A DNA stretch of 64,000 bases from Lytechinus variegatus (taxonomy: Eukaryota > Echinodermata > Echinoidea > Temnopleuroida > Toxopneustidae), in contig NC_054757.1 in the NCBI RefSeq assembly GCF_018143015.1, positions 22,645,785-22,709,784 on the forward strand. Direction: 5' to 3'. Shown here piece after piece: positions 54,202-64,000 of this stretch (its first letter is position 1; each line of letters begins with the position of its first letter). Made by a program: the position numbers and the translations under genes. The notes under the pieces were generated by a model. That model was not told the DNA's origin. It was given only the letters and a program-made list of their open reading frames with translations, and made no database searches.

Positions 54202-56493
54202 AGCAGTTTTGGAGTGGATCGGCCATCTGGCTACGTGCACCAGGATTTGAATTGGCTGTGGAATGGAGAAAAGATTTGAATCTTGATTTGGTGGAAATGG
54301 AACTATAATTGTCGAGGCTGGTTATGGATTTATAAGGCATGTACAACTACTCATCTGTTAAAACAGAAAGGCATTAAAACTTGTATTTTGTATGACTCAG
54401 TTTTATTTACAATGTCTTAGTGCCCTTCTGTCTTTGAAAAAAAGTGAGGAAATTGAAAGATGTGGAAAGATTGCTTCAGTGTATTCCATTGTTTCAGAGA
54501 ATGCCAGTTGTATTTTCAAGCTAGTCTGCACCCATGCACACCCAGTGTTAGCAAATGTTCAATTAACCTGTGTTGTTTTGTTTGATTGTACATTGGTAGA
54601 TACTGAGTAATTAAGGGGAGAAAGAAAAGGGAAAGGAAGATGAGAAAATGAAAACAAAAGATACAGGGAAAGAGATATTGAGATAAATGGGGAAAAATGT
54701 CTCAAAATTATCGTCTGGTGCAAGTGCTTCTCAACTGGTGACGTTAACTCTTTGGATGCAGCGCTTGAAAGATTCTGACAAAAAGTGTCTTTCTCATTCA
54801 AATTTATTATTACTCTTCTGCTCTGATAAGCCACTGCAGACCTTGATGTTAAAATGGGTTGAGAACCACAAAGCCAGTTTGAATTCGGATCCTTACAAAG
54901 TGCTAATTCTAAGCTTAATTAGACCATTTCAGTAAATAGATTGGCATTCCTATATTGAGGAATAGACAAGGAAGATAGAGATGTTGAGAGTTTGAGAAAG
55001 AAAGACAAAACCAGAAGATGGTCGAGCCAGTCTAATGTTGATTATGTATCATAAGACATGTGAAGCTACATCTTGATCTATTTTATGACGTGACAATTTT
55101 CACTGCATAAGCATAGAAGAATATCACTGAATATATTTATAACAAATATTGAGGAGGCTTAAATGAATTCATGTACCATTTGATTAATCAACAAGTTTAG
55201 TATTGATTTAAAAATAGGTTTGGAAATAAGTTTAAGAGCGCTTTGAAAGTCTCTAATTCGAGTATTAGATGTTTATATATTTAAGAATATAGCATTGAGA
55301 TTTGAAAATATATATATTTTATTTCAGTCAGTTAATTTTTTTTCACAATGAATTTTTTATTTCTGTTTTCCTTTTTTATGCTTTGTTTTGTGTCGTGCTT
55401 TTCTATTTTGAGTTTTATGGTGTTGGAAAACTGCGGAATAACTGGAGTTCGTTTTCTTCATGTTCTAAAAATATTTTTCTCTATTACTTGACATGAAAGA
55501 TAAATGATTACTTTTCAAAAGGTTGTTTGACCTTTTCCTTTAACTATCAATCTCAATGATATTTAAGTAAAAGTGAAATGCAGTCTCAGAAATAATTAGA
55601 AATAAGATATTTATGTGTTGAAAAGGGAGGTTCACTTCTGTTCGCAATGATTCATTTAATCTTATGGAGGATGTGTTTGTAGTTAATGTTCAGTAGCACA
55701 TATTAATTGTATGTATGCTTTCCACACGTATGTATGCTTACTACACGTTTGTACTTTAGAACAACTTGACCTGTGAATAGTCTTTGCCGTAAAATATTTG
55801 AGGTTAAAATTTGATGATGTCGAATTTCTCACCAAGGTATATGTTGATTTAATTTGCATAGTAATGTAATATGAATTTGTTGGATTTTGGGTAAGTTTCG
55901 GGTTTGTTTTTCTCTTTTCTAAAGATTGATTTTGCTGCATGAATGCCTGTATTGTGTAGCAATTACAGGGCTGACTGGCAGTTTTTGTTCTTTTTGAAAG
56001 GATTGGGTAATGGAGAGTAATTCTTACATGTAATTAGGCAGGGCTAATTGATGCATCGACTGATTAAATTCCTGGTTTGTGGGATTACAAGACCTGGAGC
56101 CTGCAACACAAAGCTTAGCAATGATCGAACATTTTTTAAAAATTGATTGTATTGCGTAAAATTTACATTCAATCATGAAAATCAAGCGCGATCAATCACT
56201 GACTTGTGTGTTAACGGGACCCTGGGCGGTGTTTCACAAGTGCATGTAATTTGGTTGATGGCTACGCGGGTACTGTGGTGCATTTCATACCATATGGTAC
56301 GGGAATTGAAGTGCGATTTTAAGTCACATTTAGATATTTGTGGAACAGCCCCTATTTTGGATAACCGGTAGCCATTGTCTGGTTGGTATGATGCTTTGGT
56401 AAGCTCTGTGTGTTAAGAAGAAGTGCAATAGAGTTGCCGTTCCAGGATCGCACCATTATGGTTCACACAGCTTGAATTGCCTGGGCTATCTAT

Positions 56494-56722
56494 GTAGGGG
56501 CATCGTGGTCTAGTGGTTCTGACTCCCGCTTTGGCAAGAAGTTTATCCACACTTTGCTGCTGCACTCGACCCAGTGGAGGTAAATGGGTACCGGCATGAA
56601 GTATTTCCTCAAAAAGCTTTGGGCACCAGAATCGGTAGACCAGCTTAGCCAGGGTAATATAGGAGCGCCTTGAGCACCTACTAAGCAAGGTGGATATGTG
56701 CGCTATACAAATCCTATATTAT
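56494..56722 (+). mobile_element. tRNA-derived SINE with internal deletion
   Basis: It has the A-box-like TGGTCTAGTGG, but the B-box region is missing. Then come GCAAGAAGTTTATCCACAC, CTGCACTCGACCCAG-GGAGG, TAAATGGGTACCGGCATGAA, GGAGCGCCTTGAGCACCTA and TGCGCTATACAAATCC, parallel to the SINE at 52893. Confidence 0.82.
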
Positions 56723-57949
56723 TTCTATCTTGTTGGTCTTAGAAGCTTTTATAATGGGATTTTCTCATGAGATCACCAATTTGCACATAATATGATATTG
56801 AATGATCTGTAATGGGGTTAGTTGATATGTCATTGTTGGTATGCCAGACAGCTCAAGCAAAAAGTCCTTCTGAATTAGTCTGTTAATTTGTGGAAAGGAA
56901 TGTAATTTGAACCAATTTTATTCCTACGATAGGGTTTATTTGAATCCTTATTAGAGTTATTCACATTTCTCCACAATGCATATCGTTCCATTATGCTCAC
57001 AATTTAAGAGACGGTGTCAATATTTGTTTGTTTTCCTCAAATTTTTGTATGTATGTTGTTTGCCCACAAAGCTCATTAAATTTTTTGGCTTGAGTTGGTG
57101 AGACAGACATTCACATTATTGTGTCAAAACTTACAAATATTACGATAAAGAATTTAATAACAGTAAATTCAAGTATTTTTCTATTCAATTGGTTCTAAGC
57201 GAGTTATAGGATTTAGACATACCATCTTTATAAATCTCTATTTTGGCCTACTGCATGTCTTGCATCATTTAAGAGCATGCCAAAGATTCGTTCGTTTCAT
57301 TTTCTTTTTTTTTTAACCTAGAATGTTTTATATGCTTTCATTTTCATGTAATCCATTAATGAAAAGTGCCTGTACTTCTGAAAGCATTTGGTATTGTTTT
57401 GTAAGCTTGGGACTCGTTAACAAAATTTGACTCTCAAATTTATTTCCACTGCAAGAGTGACAAGTTTGGTAGTGTTCTCTGTGATCAATTGTAGTAGTGA
57501 GATTAGAAATGTTTCAAAAAGTAGAAAGATGGAGACTGCGAGAGAAACAGAGGTGAGCAGATGGCATACATTATTCATCTTACTATCTAAACATTAACCT
57601 GATGTAGGTTTTAATAATTGGCATTGCCTGGGCACTTGAAAATGATCATAGTTGATTGTTAAACATTGGTTTCAAGCAACAAAATGTCTAAGCCTACCCA
57701 TGAACCACCTAGCACTTAAACTTGTGCCATATTTTACAGTTGCAATGAAAGAGGTCTCTTTGTTCATTGGTTTAGTCTTACATGGTGTCTATCTCAGATT
57801 TTTGTGGGAATGATTTGTCCCTTTTACTCCCTTTCATACATATCATGGTCCTGTTTAGTAAGCATTGGTGTCATTACCCAATGCTAAGTGTAAATGATAA
57901 TATAGCTCCCAGCTCTTTAAATGCCTTAGTTTCGATAACACTGTAAAAA

Positions 57950-58260
57950 TGAAACTACAGTGTTTACTTTAAACACCAGTCATTGTAGTGTTAGAGGAAC
58001 ACACATTTGGGTGGTAAAGATACACCATGGAGTTTGAATTTAACACCAAATTGTGTCATATTAGTATACAACACCAAGGAGTGTCATATTCAGGTGTTAA
58101 AAATACACCACAGCTTGAGTATAGCACTCAATATTGTTGATATAACCAACTGATTTACACCAATGGATGTTAAACTAAAACCAAAAAAGTCACTGGTGTG
58201 GAATGCTTGCAGTCCTCTGTACAACACTGACTGGTCTCTGTAGCAAAATTTAACTCATTT
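57950..58260. repeat. Diverged ACACCA / GTGTTAAA repeat
   Basis: Words such as AACACCA, TACACCATGGAGT, GGTGTTAAA and GTGTCATATT recur in both orientations over about 300 bp, with no clear period or termini. It is probably an old interspersed repeat. Confidence 0.45.
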
Positions 58261-59570
58261 CTAAATATGAGTTTTGAAATAGGCTGATTGACAAACACCA
58301 AAGAAAATGGTAATTCAAACATGGTTTGTTCTCTTGCACTGACATTCAGTTACCATTGTGATTGTACTTGCATATGATACTTTTGTTGTGTAATATTTGT
58401 TGTTTTGGAACTCTGTTATTTGTGGTCTTGGGGCAAAAGGAACAAGGAACTACATCTGCGCATCACACACTTGTCTAAAGTTCCTTCCTTGTGCTTGTAA
58501 GGGCAGGCAATATTGAATACCAATCATAATTACCAGTTCATCTCAATACAAAGACCATCTTCATTCTCAATATTTCCAATATGCCTATTATTATGTTCTC
58601 ATATCTCTTTTTGCACTCTTCATGACCAATGTCAAAACAAAAGGATATGTTTATTCTCAGTCATGCAGTTTTGAAAAATTTATTTTGGGGTTCTTTTTAA
58701 ATCATACATTTGTGTATTCTCATGATTTTTCAGAAGCACGCTGCATGCAAAAAGGGTAACAAACTTTTCATTCATATTTGCTAAATCTTATTTTAATTGT
58801 TAGTTTAGTATTTGCAATATAACTCATTTGAATCAGTATGTATGAGTATATATATTTTTTTTATCTTAATGATTACTGTATGATGAAGTGAATTGCTATT
58901 GTATTTCAAGGGATATGTTTGGCTGCTCTTGTCTCCTGAAAACATGGTTATGTGTTATAACATTTGTCCCACACTCACATTGATAGTTCTAAACTTTCAT
59001 AAAGTGGTATTATTTACCAAAGTGTATTATACTTTCTGTAACATATATCATTTCTACTGTGTGAAATGTATAGCTAAAGAGATTATGTATTGCTCTGTAC
59101 ATATGAAAATTTGAATAGAAATTGATAGCTCCCCTTCGTTATAGTTTTTGTAGATATATATTATTATGTATATTTGTTAAACATTATGATCAAGTCCAAT
59201 TTTGGTTGCCAATAGCCCGTTAAGATGAAGTCATTTTTGTTTTTATTTTTCCCACAATTTATGGTTACTCTCTCTATGGTTGATATTTAAAATGATAAGC
59301 AAAGAAAATGCGCTTATATGTATGTGAAGTTGATTCTTATTTGATGATTAAATAAATTGCCGACTTGACACTCGTAAATGCACGTTTCTGGTTTCTTGTG
59401 TGTGTTGACAAATCACAAAATGAAGTTTAAGTAATTTAGTAGAGGTTCACGAGACGTTAAGAAAACATAAAGACATCAAAAAATCATGTGAAGTTTTCAG
59501 ACGTGACTATTCAATTATCATCATTGTGATTGTCATCGTCAGCATCTATACAACACTTGTACTCTTTTAA

Positions 59571-60347
59571 CCCTATCTAGGCCGGGGTATTTTGGGAGTT
59601 CCTATGGTCCACCCCGGGGGGGGGGGGGGGGGCCTCCCAGGCCCCCCCCTAAGATCTCGGCCGTCGACCTCGCGATCGCGCCGAAAATTGGCACACGGGT
59701 TGCCTGTGACATAATCTACAAGATTGTATAGTAATTTATCTCATGCGAATCGCTATTAAGTGATTATGCTAATTTATGCGTAATTAGTATGCGAAATCAT
59801 ACTTTTTCCTCTAACTCCCTAAATAAAGCTCCAAATGTACTAATTTTTGGTATAGAAATCTGTCCTAAGCAAGAGTACATGAAAAAAATTGTGATATCAA
59901 ATCATTTTCTTATGTATTATATTGTTTTTTGCAATTTCTTATGTATTTCTTTGTTTTTTTGACCTTTTGTTTTTCATTGTTTTTTCAATGAAATTTTTTG
60001 GGGACTCTTCTGTGATCATAAAAAGCATAAAATGAATACATTTAGACGAGCAAAACTAGAAATAATCATACATTTATGAAATTTGGTTGAAAACACAATT
60101 TGCATTGACTTTGTACACGAAATCACGTTTTTGAGCAATTTGCGGTCTGACATGCACTTACATAATGTTGCGTAATTTCGGAACTACATACCCGGGTGAC
60201 GCAAAATTGGTCTCAAAAGTTGCGCAAGACTTGAAAGTAAAAACTCAGCGAGCGGTGCGGTCAAAAAATTTCGCGCGCCGAAAAATATCGCGCGATTCGT
60301 TGAGGGGGGGGGGGCCTCCGAGGCCCCCCCCCCCCGCCTAGATAGGG
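59571..60347. mobile_element. TTAA-flanked piggyBac-like MITE, copy 2
   Basis: It is bounded by TTAA at 59567-59570 and 60348-60351. The ends CCCTATCTAGGCCGGGG and CCCGCCTAGATAGGG are inverted. It has the same internal order as copy 1 (AAGATCTCGGCCGTCGA, AATCTACAAGATTGTAT, TTCTTATGTATTTCTTTG, AATCACGTTTTTGAGCAATT). Long G and C runs flank the termini inside the element. Confidence 0.87.
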
Positions 60348-60348
60348 T

Positions 60349-60948
60349 TAAAGGTCGAGTCCACCTCAGAAAATTTTGATTTTAATCAATAGAGAAAAAT
60401 CAGACAAGCACAATGTTGAAAATTTCATCAAAATCGGATGTAAAATAAGAAAGTGATGACATTTCAAAGTTTCGCTTATTTTAACAAAATAGTTATATGA
60501 ACGAGCCAGTTACATCCAAATGAGAGTCAGTGATGTCACTCACTATTTCTTTTGTTTTTTATTGTTTGAATTATACAATATTTCAATTTTTACGAATTTG
60601 ACGATTAGGACCTCCTTGCCTGAAGCACAAAATGTTAAAATAATGGAATTCCACGTGTTCAGGGAGGAATGAAACTTTGTTCACATGACAACGACGAGAA
60701 AATAAAAATATTTCATGTTTCATAAAATAAAATACAAAAGAAATAGTGAGTGAGGGATGTCATCAGTTCCTCATTTGCATACCGAACGAGATGTGCATAA
60801 TAATTGTTTTGTAAAATGAAGCGAAACTTTAAAATGCAATAACTGTCTTATTTTACATCCGATTTTGATGAAATTTTCAGTGTTATGCTTTTTGAATTTT
60901 TCTCTTTTTATTCAAATCCAGTTTTTGTTGGGGTGGACTTTTCCTTTA
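60349..60948. mobile_element. Foldback DNA element, full copy D
   Basis: It starts AAAGGTCGAGTCCACCTC, sharing the terminal TTAA of the preceding element, and ends GGGGTGGACTTTTCCTTTAA. The inner blocks follow copies A and C. Confidence 0.87.
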
Positions 60949-61279
60949 ATTGGTCAATATGATTATTGGTGTAAAATTGGGCGGTCGGTCTATTGCCATT
61001 CTTGCCGAATGATCAAGAGAGTGGGCACAGAAGATGCACTCGGCTGGTGTGATCGGGCGGGATATAATACCAAATAGATTATTAGCCATCATCACAACCC
61101 CCTCCTCCGCCACTTCATCATCACCAAAGAGAAATATTTGTTGTTTGCGATATCATATGGCTGGAAAAAAGTTAGTGCTCTCGTTTCTGTCGACCAATAC
61201 ATGAGAACAATGATTGCCTTTGAAAGGGTGCTAAAGCGGTAGATAACCATGCCCACTACATCCAATTAAATTAATCGTC

Positions 61280-61616
61280 AATTCTTCCCGAGAAAAAATG
61301 TTGCATTGAATCAGTAGACAAAAATTGAACAAACGTAACACTGAAAATGTTATCAAAATCGGATGTGAAATAAGAAAGTTATTACATTTTAAAATTTTGC
61401 TTAGTTTTCACATGACAGTTATAATTATGTGCAACTCGGTTGTATGCAAAAGAGAAAGTTGATGATGTCCCTCGCTCTCTATTTCATTTTTTGTTCATGT
61501 ACAGTATTTGAACATTTTACAGATTTGACAATGACCAACTTGATTGAACCACATTACTTCGCTTATTGGATTTTTCTCCTTTTATTTAAATCAACTTTTC
61601 GTTGAGGTGGACTTTA
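61280..61616. mobile_element. Foldback DNA element, internally deleted fragment E
   Basis: It contains left-half blocks (CACTGAAAATGTTATCAAAATC, shortened here to the family word ATCAAAATCGGATG; AAATAAGAAAGTTATTACAT) and a right end TTTAAATCAACTTTTCGTTG then AGGTGGACTTTATC. The middle is lost and both termini are decayed. Confidence 0.7.
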
Positions 61617-61737
61617 TCAATCCTATTTCGATGCCCATCTTATCGCCTTGTTAAATTACCCGTCAGCATCGTAACGGATGTTGCCTTCTCAGTAAACATG
61701 AAAGTGCTTTCATATTTTGTTTTGGCGACGATATTAG

Positions 61738-62040
61738 TTGTCGTTTAAAGTAGTGAAATATCAAGATAGGGTGACATGTTTACAAAATCTCAACAGAGCC
61801 TGGAGACGCACATCCCTAGCAAATACAGAGTTAAAATCAGTTCAAACAAAAATGAAAGCTTCCAAAATCGGTATCAAAACTGCCCGCTATACAGTGCGTC
61901 TCAATAAAAAACTAAACACTTTTGAAATGGCTGCAAAACAAAAAATACATCACTTTGGGGGAAAAGTTCTGGATAAAAAGAAAGCCAATAAAGTCAACTT
62001 TTATATGACACCAAAAAGATGGAAAACTGTTCACGCTTAG
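61738..62040 (+). other. Lysine-rich 100-codon open frame lacking an ATG at its start, unidentified
   Basis: The frame opens at TTG 61738 and runs to TAG 62038-62040. Its first ATG allows only 63 residues, starting MKASKIGIKTARYTVRLNKK and ending TPKRWKTVHA. It is strongly basic. Just upstream, in another frame, a 16-codon peptide MKVLSYFVLATILVVV (61698-61748) looks like a signal peptide. No donor site links the two convincingly. It could be a gene remnant, a 3' exon or chance. It sits between two fragments of the foldback family. Confidence 0.25.
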
Positions 62041-62317
62041 GCGAATACTGCCCACTGTTAATGAAAGGTATGAAAATTGGGATGGGGATGAACTAGCCGT
62101 CCAATATCTGTTAGTTTTTATAAAGGCGAGTCCTTTGGAACTTGCGAAATCGGGAGTTTTGTGATGAAATCATCAAAAATGATCAATCATGATCAGTTTG
62201 TTCATGGTCAGAGTAGTAGGTCCATGGTTTGTTGTTTGAGGAAAGTTTTTAATAGAAATTTAACGCATATAAGTGAACATGAATTGCAAGTTTTAGTTTT
62301 TTTGTGAAAGCAATGCA

Positions 62318-62440
62318 AAGTTAGGGGTGTTTTGTGAAATAAAGCGAAACTTTGAAATGTCATGACTTTCGTATTTTATAGTTCTTTGGATTTTCTCATT
62401 TGATTCAAATAAACTTTTGTTGGGGTGAACTTGTCCTTTA
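62318..62440 (-). mobile_element. Foldback DNA element, right-end fragment F
   Basis: TTTTGTGAAATAAAGCGAAA then CTTTGAAATGTCATGACTTT and the end TTGGGGTGAACTTGTCCTTTA match the right quarter of copies A, C and D. Confidence 0.75.
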
Positions 62441-63651
62441 TGATATATTAAATAATTTATTGAAAAGGCTTAATGTTTGATTGATCACATTGAGTCAACT
62501 TGATTTACTTATAAAATTGATGATTAAATGATTGATAGGTAGAATTTGATGCCCTAATTTCAAATTTTATTATGTTGACAGTCCGCTGTGGACTTCATAC
62601 GTACCTGGAATGGCAATCATGAAATCTCTCAACAGGAGGAAGGGGGGAGCTTAATGTTCTGTTGACCCTTATTCAACAACCTACTTCACCAATTTAAATC
62701 TTATCTTATCCCATATTCTCCTGACTCCCATGAACCCCATAATAGAATCCATAGAGTTAAATTGTTGCACTAAAAATGCAATTCATATCCACTCATGCAT
62801 TAAATTTCAATCTAATAATTCATGAAATTTTCTAAAACAACCAAATATGATCACGACTGATCATTTATTTATCACAAGACCCTAAAATTTGCAAGTTCCA
62901 AGGAACTTGCCTCCCAAAACCGAAAGAAATTGGAAGGCTAGTTCCTGCCCAGCCTAATTTTCACACCCTTTGTTGAATGGATAGTGCTCACTCAAGCATG
63001 AATAGTTTTCCCAGTTTCGGTGTCATTAGGATTGACTTTATTGGCTTTCCATAATTATAAGAATTTTCCCCAAAGGTGATATATTTCTATTTGGCAGCCA
63101 TTTCAAAACTGTATATTTTTTTAGACACATTGTATATTGAAACGTTGGTGACATCGGTCAATATCGATTAGAGATTGTCAGAAATAGGAGCCGAAAATCA
63201 TTCGACATAATTTCCGCGATTGACGTAATTTGATAAATCTTGCTTTTAGTCGTTAGTGCCATCAGGTAAACATGACTTAATTGAAGTAAGTTGAGATGCC
63301 ACTAAATTAGCGGTGGGCATTTAGTAAGACATGTGCTGCAACTTATTTTGTGCAGCAGTGGAAACCTTCTTTGCCATTCCCCAGTCATCTGTTTGCAGGT
63401 ACAGACGAGTGTGTGCTGAAATTGTGGTACTGATTGGAGAAGACTTCATATCGGCTGAATGTAAAGTTGAAGTTGAATAGCTTGAAGCTGTTCTGATGTA
63501 TGGATCTTTCTTGGACAACTTACTACGGACAACGTCTACAAGTTAGATATTCACAAAATAATGAATAATTTAGAACAAGTTCCGGATCATCAAGAGTTTG
63601 ACTTGGCACGTCATTAGCCTTTGAAACTGTACTGTTCTGATAATCAGGACG

Positions 63652-64000
63652 ATGAATCTAACAGAGAGTGACGAAGAGCATGGCACATATGATTGCTCTT
63701 GGTGGCTTATCTCGGCCTACATAACCAGCATGATTCTTACATTATTACTAAATCCGTTCGCTCTTGTGGTCATCCATCGCCAAGTTGAAATCAACGATGT
63801 TACCCGCCTTCTCTTCAGAATCCTAATGCACGCAAATATAGTTCTAGGAATCTCATGGAGTGGTTGGTCTATCATGTGGGAAGCAATCAATGATCAAAGA
63901 GGCTGTCAGATACAAATGTTCATCTTCCCGTTCGTTTACAGATCCGCAATGATGTCGGTGGCGTCTTACTTGTGTTGGATATCTCTCAACAAGTACTACC
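63652..64000 (+). CDS. Rhodopsin-like GPCR, N-terminal part (runs off the window)
   Basis: An open frame begins at ATG 63652, with an in-frame stop at 63622-63624 upstream. It stays open to the window end (116 residues). There is a short N-terminus with a glycosylation site (NLTE at 2-5). A first membrane segment at about 18-42 contains LLLNPFALVVIH, matching the conserved Asn of helix 1. The second segment is about 53-76. A Cys at 85 starts helix 3, which ends SLNKYY where DRY is expected. The NKY lies about four residues further from the Cys than usual, so the helix 3 alignment is uncertain. The usual Asp of helix 2 is not evident. This looks like one of the divergent intronless receptors that expand in echinoderms. 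The ligand is unknown. Confidence 0.72.
   Translation, partial: MNLTESDEEHGTYDCSWWLISAYITSMILTLLLNPFALVVIHRQVEINDVTRLLFRILMHANIVLGISWSGWSIMWEAINDQRGCQIQMFIFPFVYRSAMMSVASYLCWISLNKYY

Larger units (their letters stand above)
54202..59370 (+). other. TM9SF3: Probable 3' UTR of TM9SF3
   Basis: Downstream of the TAG at 54199-54201 is a 5-kb AT-rich stretch without recognisable exons. It ends near an AATAAA at 59351-59356, just before the transposon cluster at 59.57 kb. One truncated SINE lies at 56494-56722, and a GTGTTAAA/ACACCA-rich repeat at about 57950-58260. Long 3' UTRs are known for TM9SF3 in vertebrates. Earlier poly(A) sites are possible. Confidence 0.5.
59371..63651. other. Intergenic stretch between TM9SF3 and the GPCR
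   Basis: It is mostly transposon. It holds a TTAA element, a foldback element abutting it, two foldback fragments and an unexplained lysine-rich open frame between the fragments. From about 62440 to 63651 it is AT-rich unique sequence, presumably the flank of the receptor gene. No exon is recognised. Confidence 0.5.

Overview
This window looks like animal nuclear DNA. The best guess is a sea urchin or a close echinoderm relative. It is AT-rich, intron-containing and free of operons. It is crowded with short inverted-repeat DNA transposons and tRNA-derived SINEs. The recognisable genes (UNC5, FADD, TM9SF3 and a rhodopsin-like GPCR) are metazoan, but the species cannot be fixed from the sequence alone.

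Layout. The + strand opens with the last coding exon of a netrin receptor UNC5 (814-985), carrying the end of its death domain. A long repeat-poor stretch follows that probably includes its 3' UTR, to about 6.8 kb. A 438-codon intronless reading frame of unknown function lies at 11322-12638 (+). From about 13 to 20 kb is intergenic DNA with several miniature transposons. FADD, the death-receptor adaptor, lies on the - strand between 25649 and 20984. It has a death effector domain exon, a 39-base linker exon and a death domain exon, plus a probable short first coding exon. From 25.7 to 36 kb is repeat-rich intergenic DNA. Its main feature is a 2.9-kb inverted-repeat element filled with a reiterated palindromic GC-rich motif.

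TM9SF3 fills 36409-54201 (+). It has eleven coding exons that join in phase into a 582-residue nine-span membrane protein ending in the Lys-Ile-Asp retrieval-type signal of the family. Its introns hold more than a dozen mobile elements, and a long 3' UTR seems to reach about 59.4 kb. After another transposon-rich gap, the first 116 residues of a divergent rhodopsin-like receptor begin at 63652 and run off the window.

The genes do not form an obvious functional unit, although UNC5 and FADD are both death-fold signalling proteins. I found no convincing new multi-gene system. The least explained features are the 438-residue orphan protein, the periodic GCGAGC array at 30.5-33.4 kb, and the families of foldback and TTAA- or TA-flanked elements repeated across the window. 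No retrovirus-like or other capsid-bearing element was recognised, and no rRNA, free-standing tRNA or CRISPR array.
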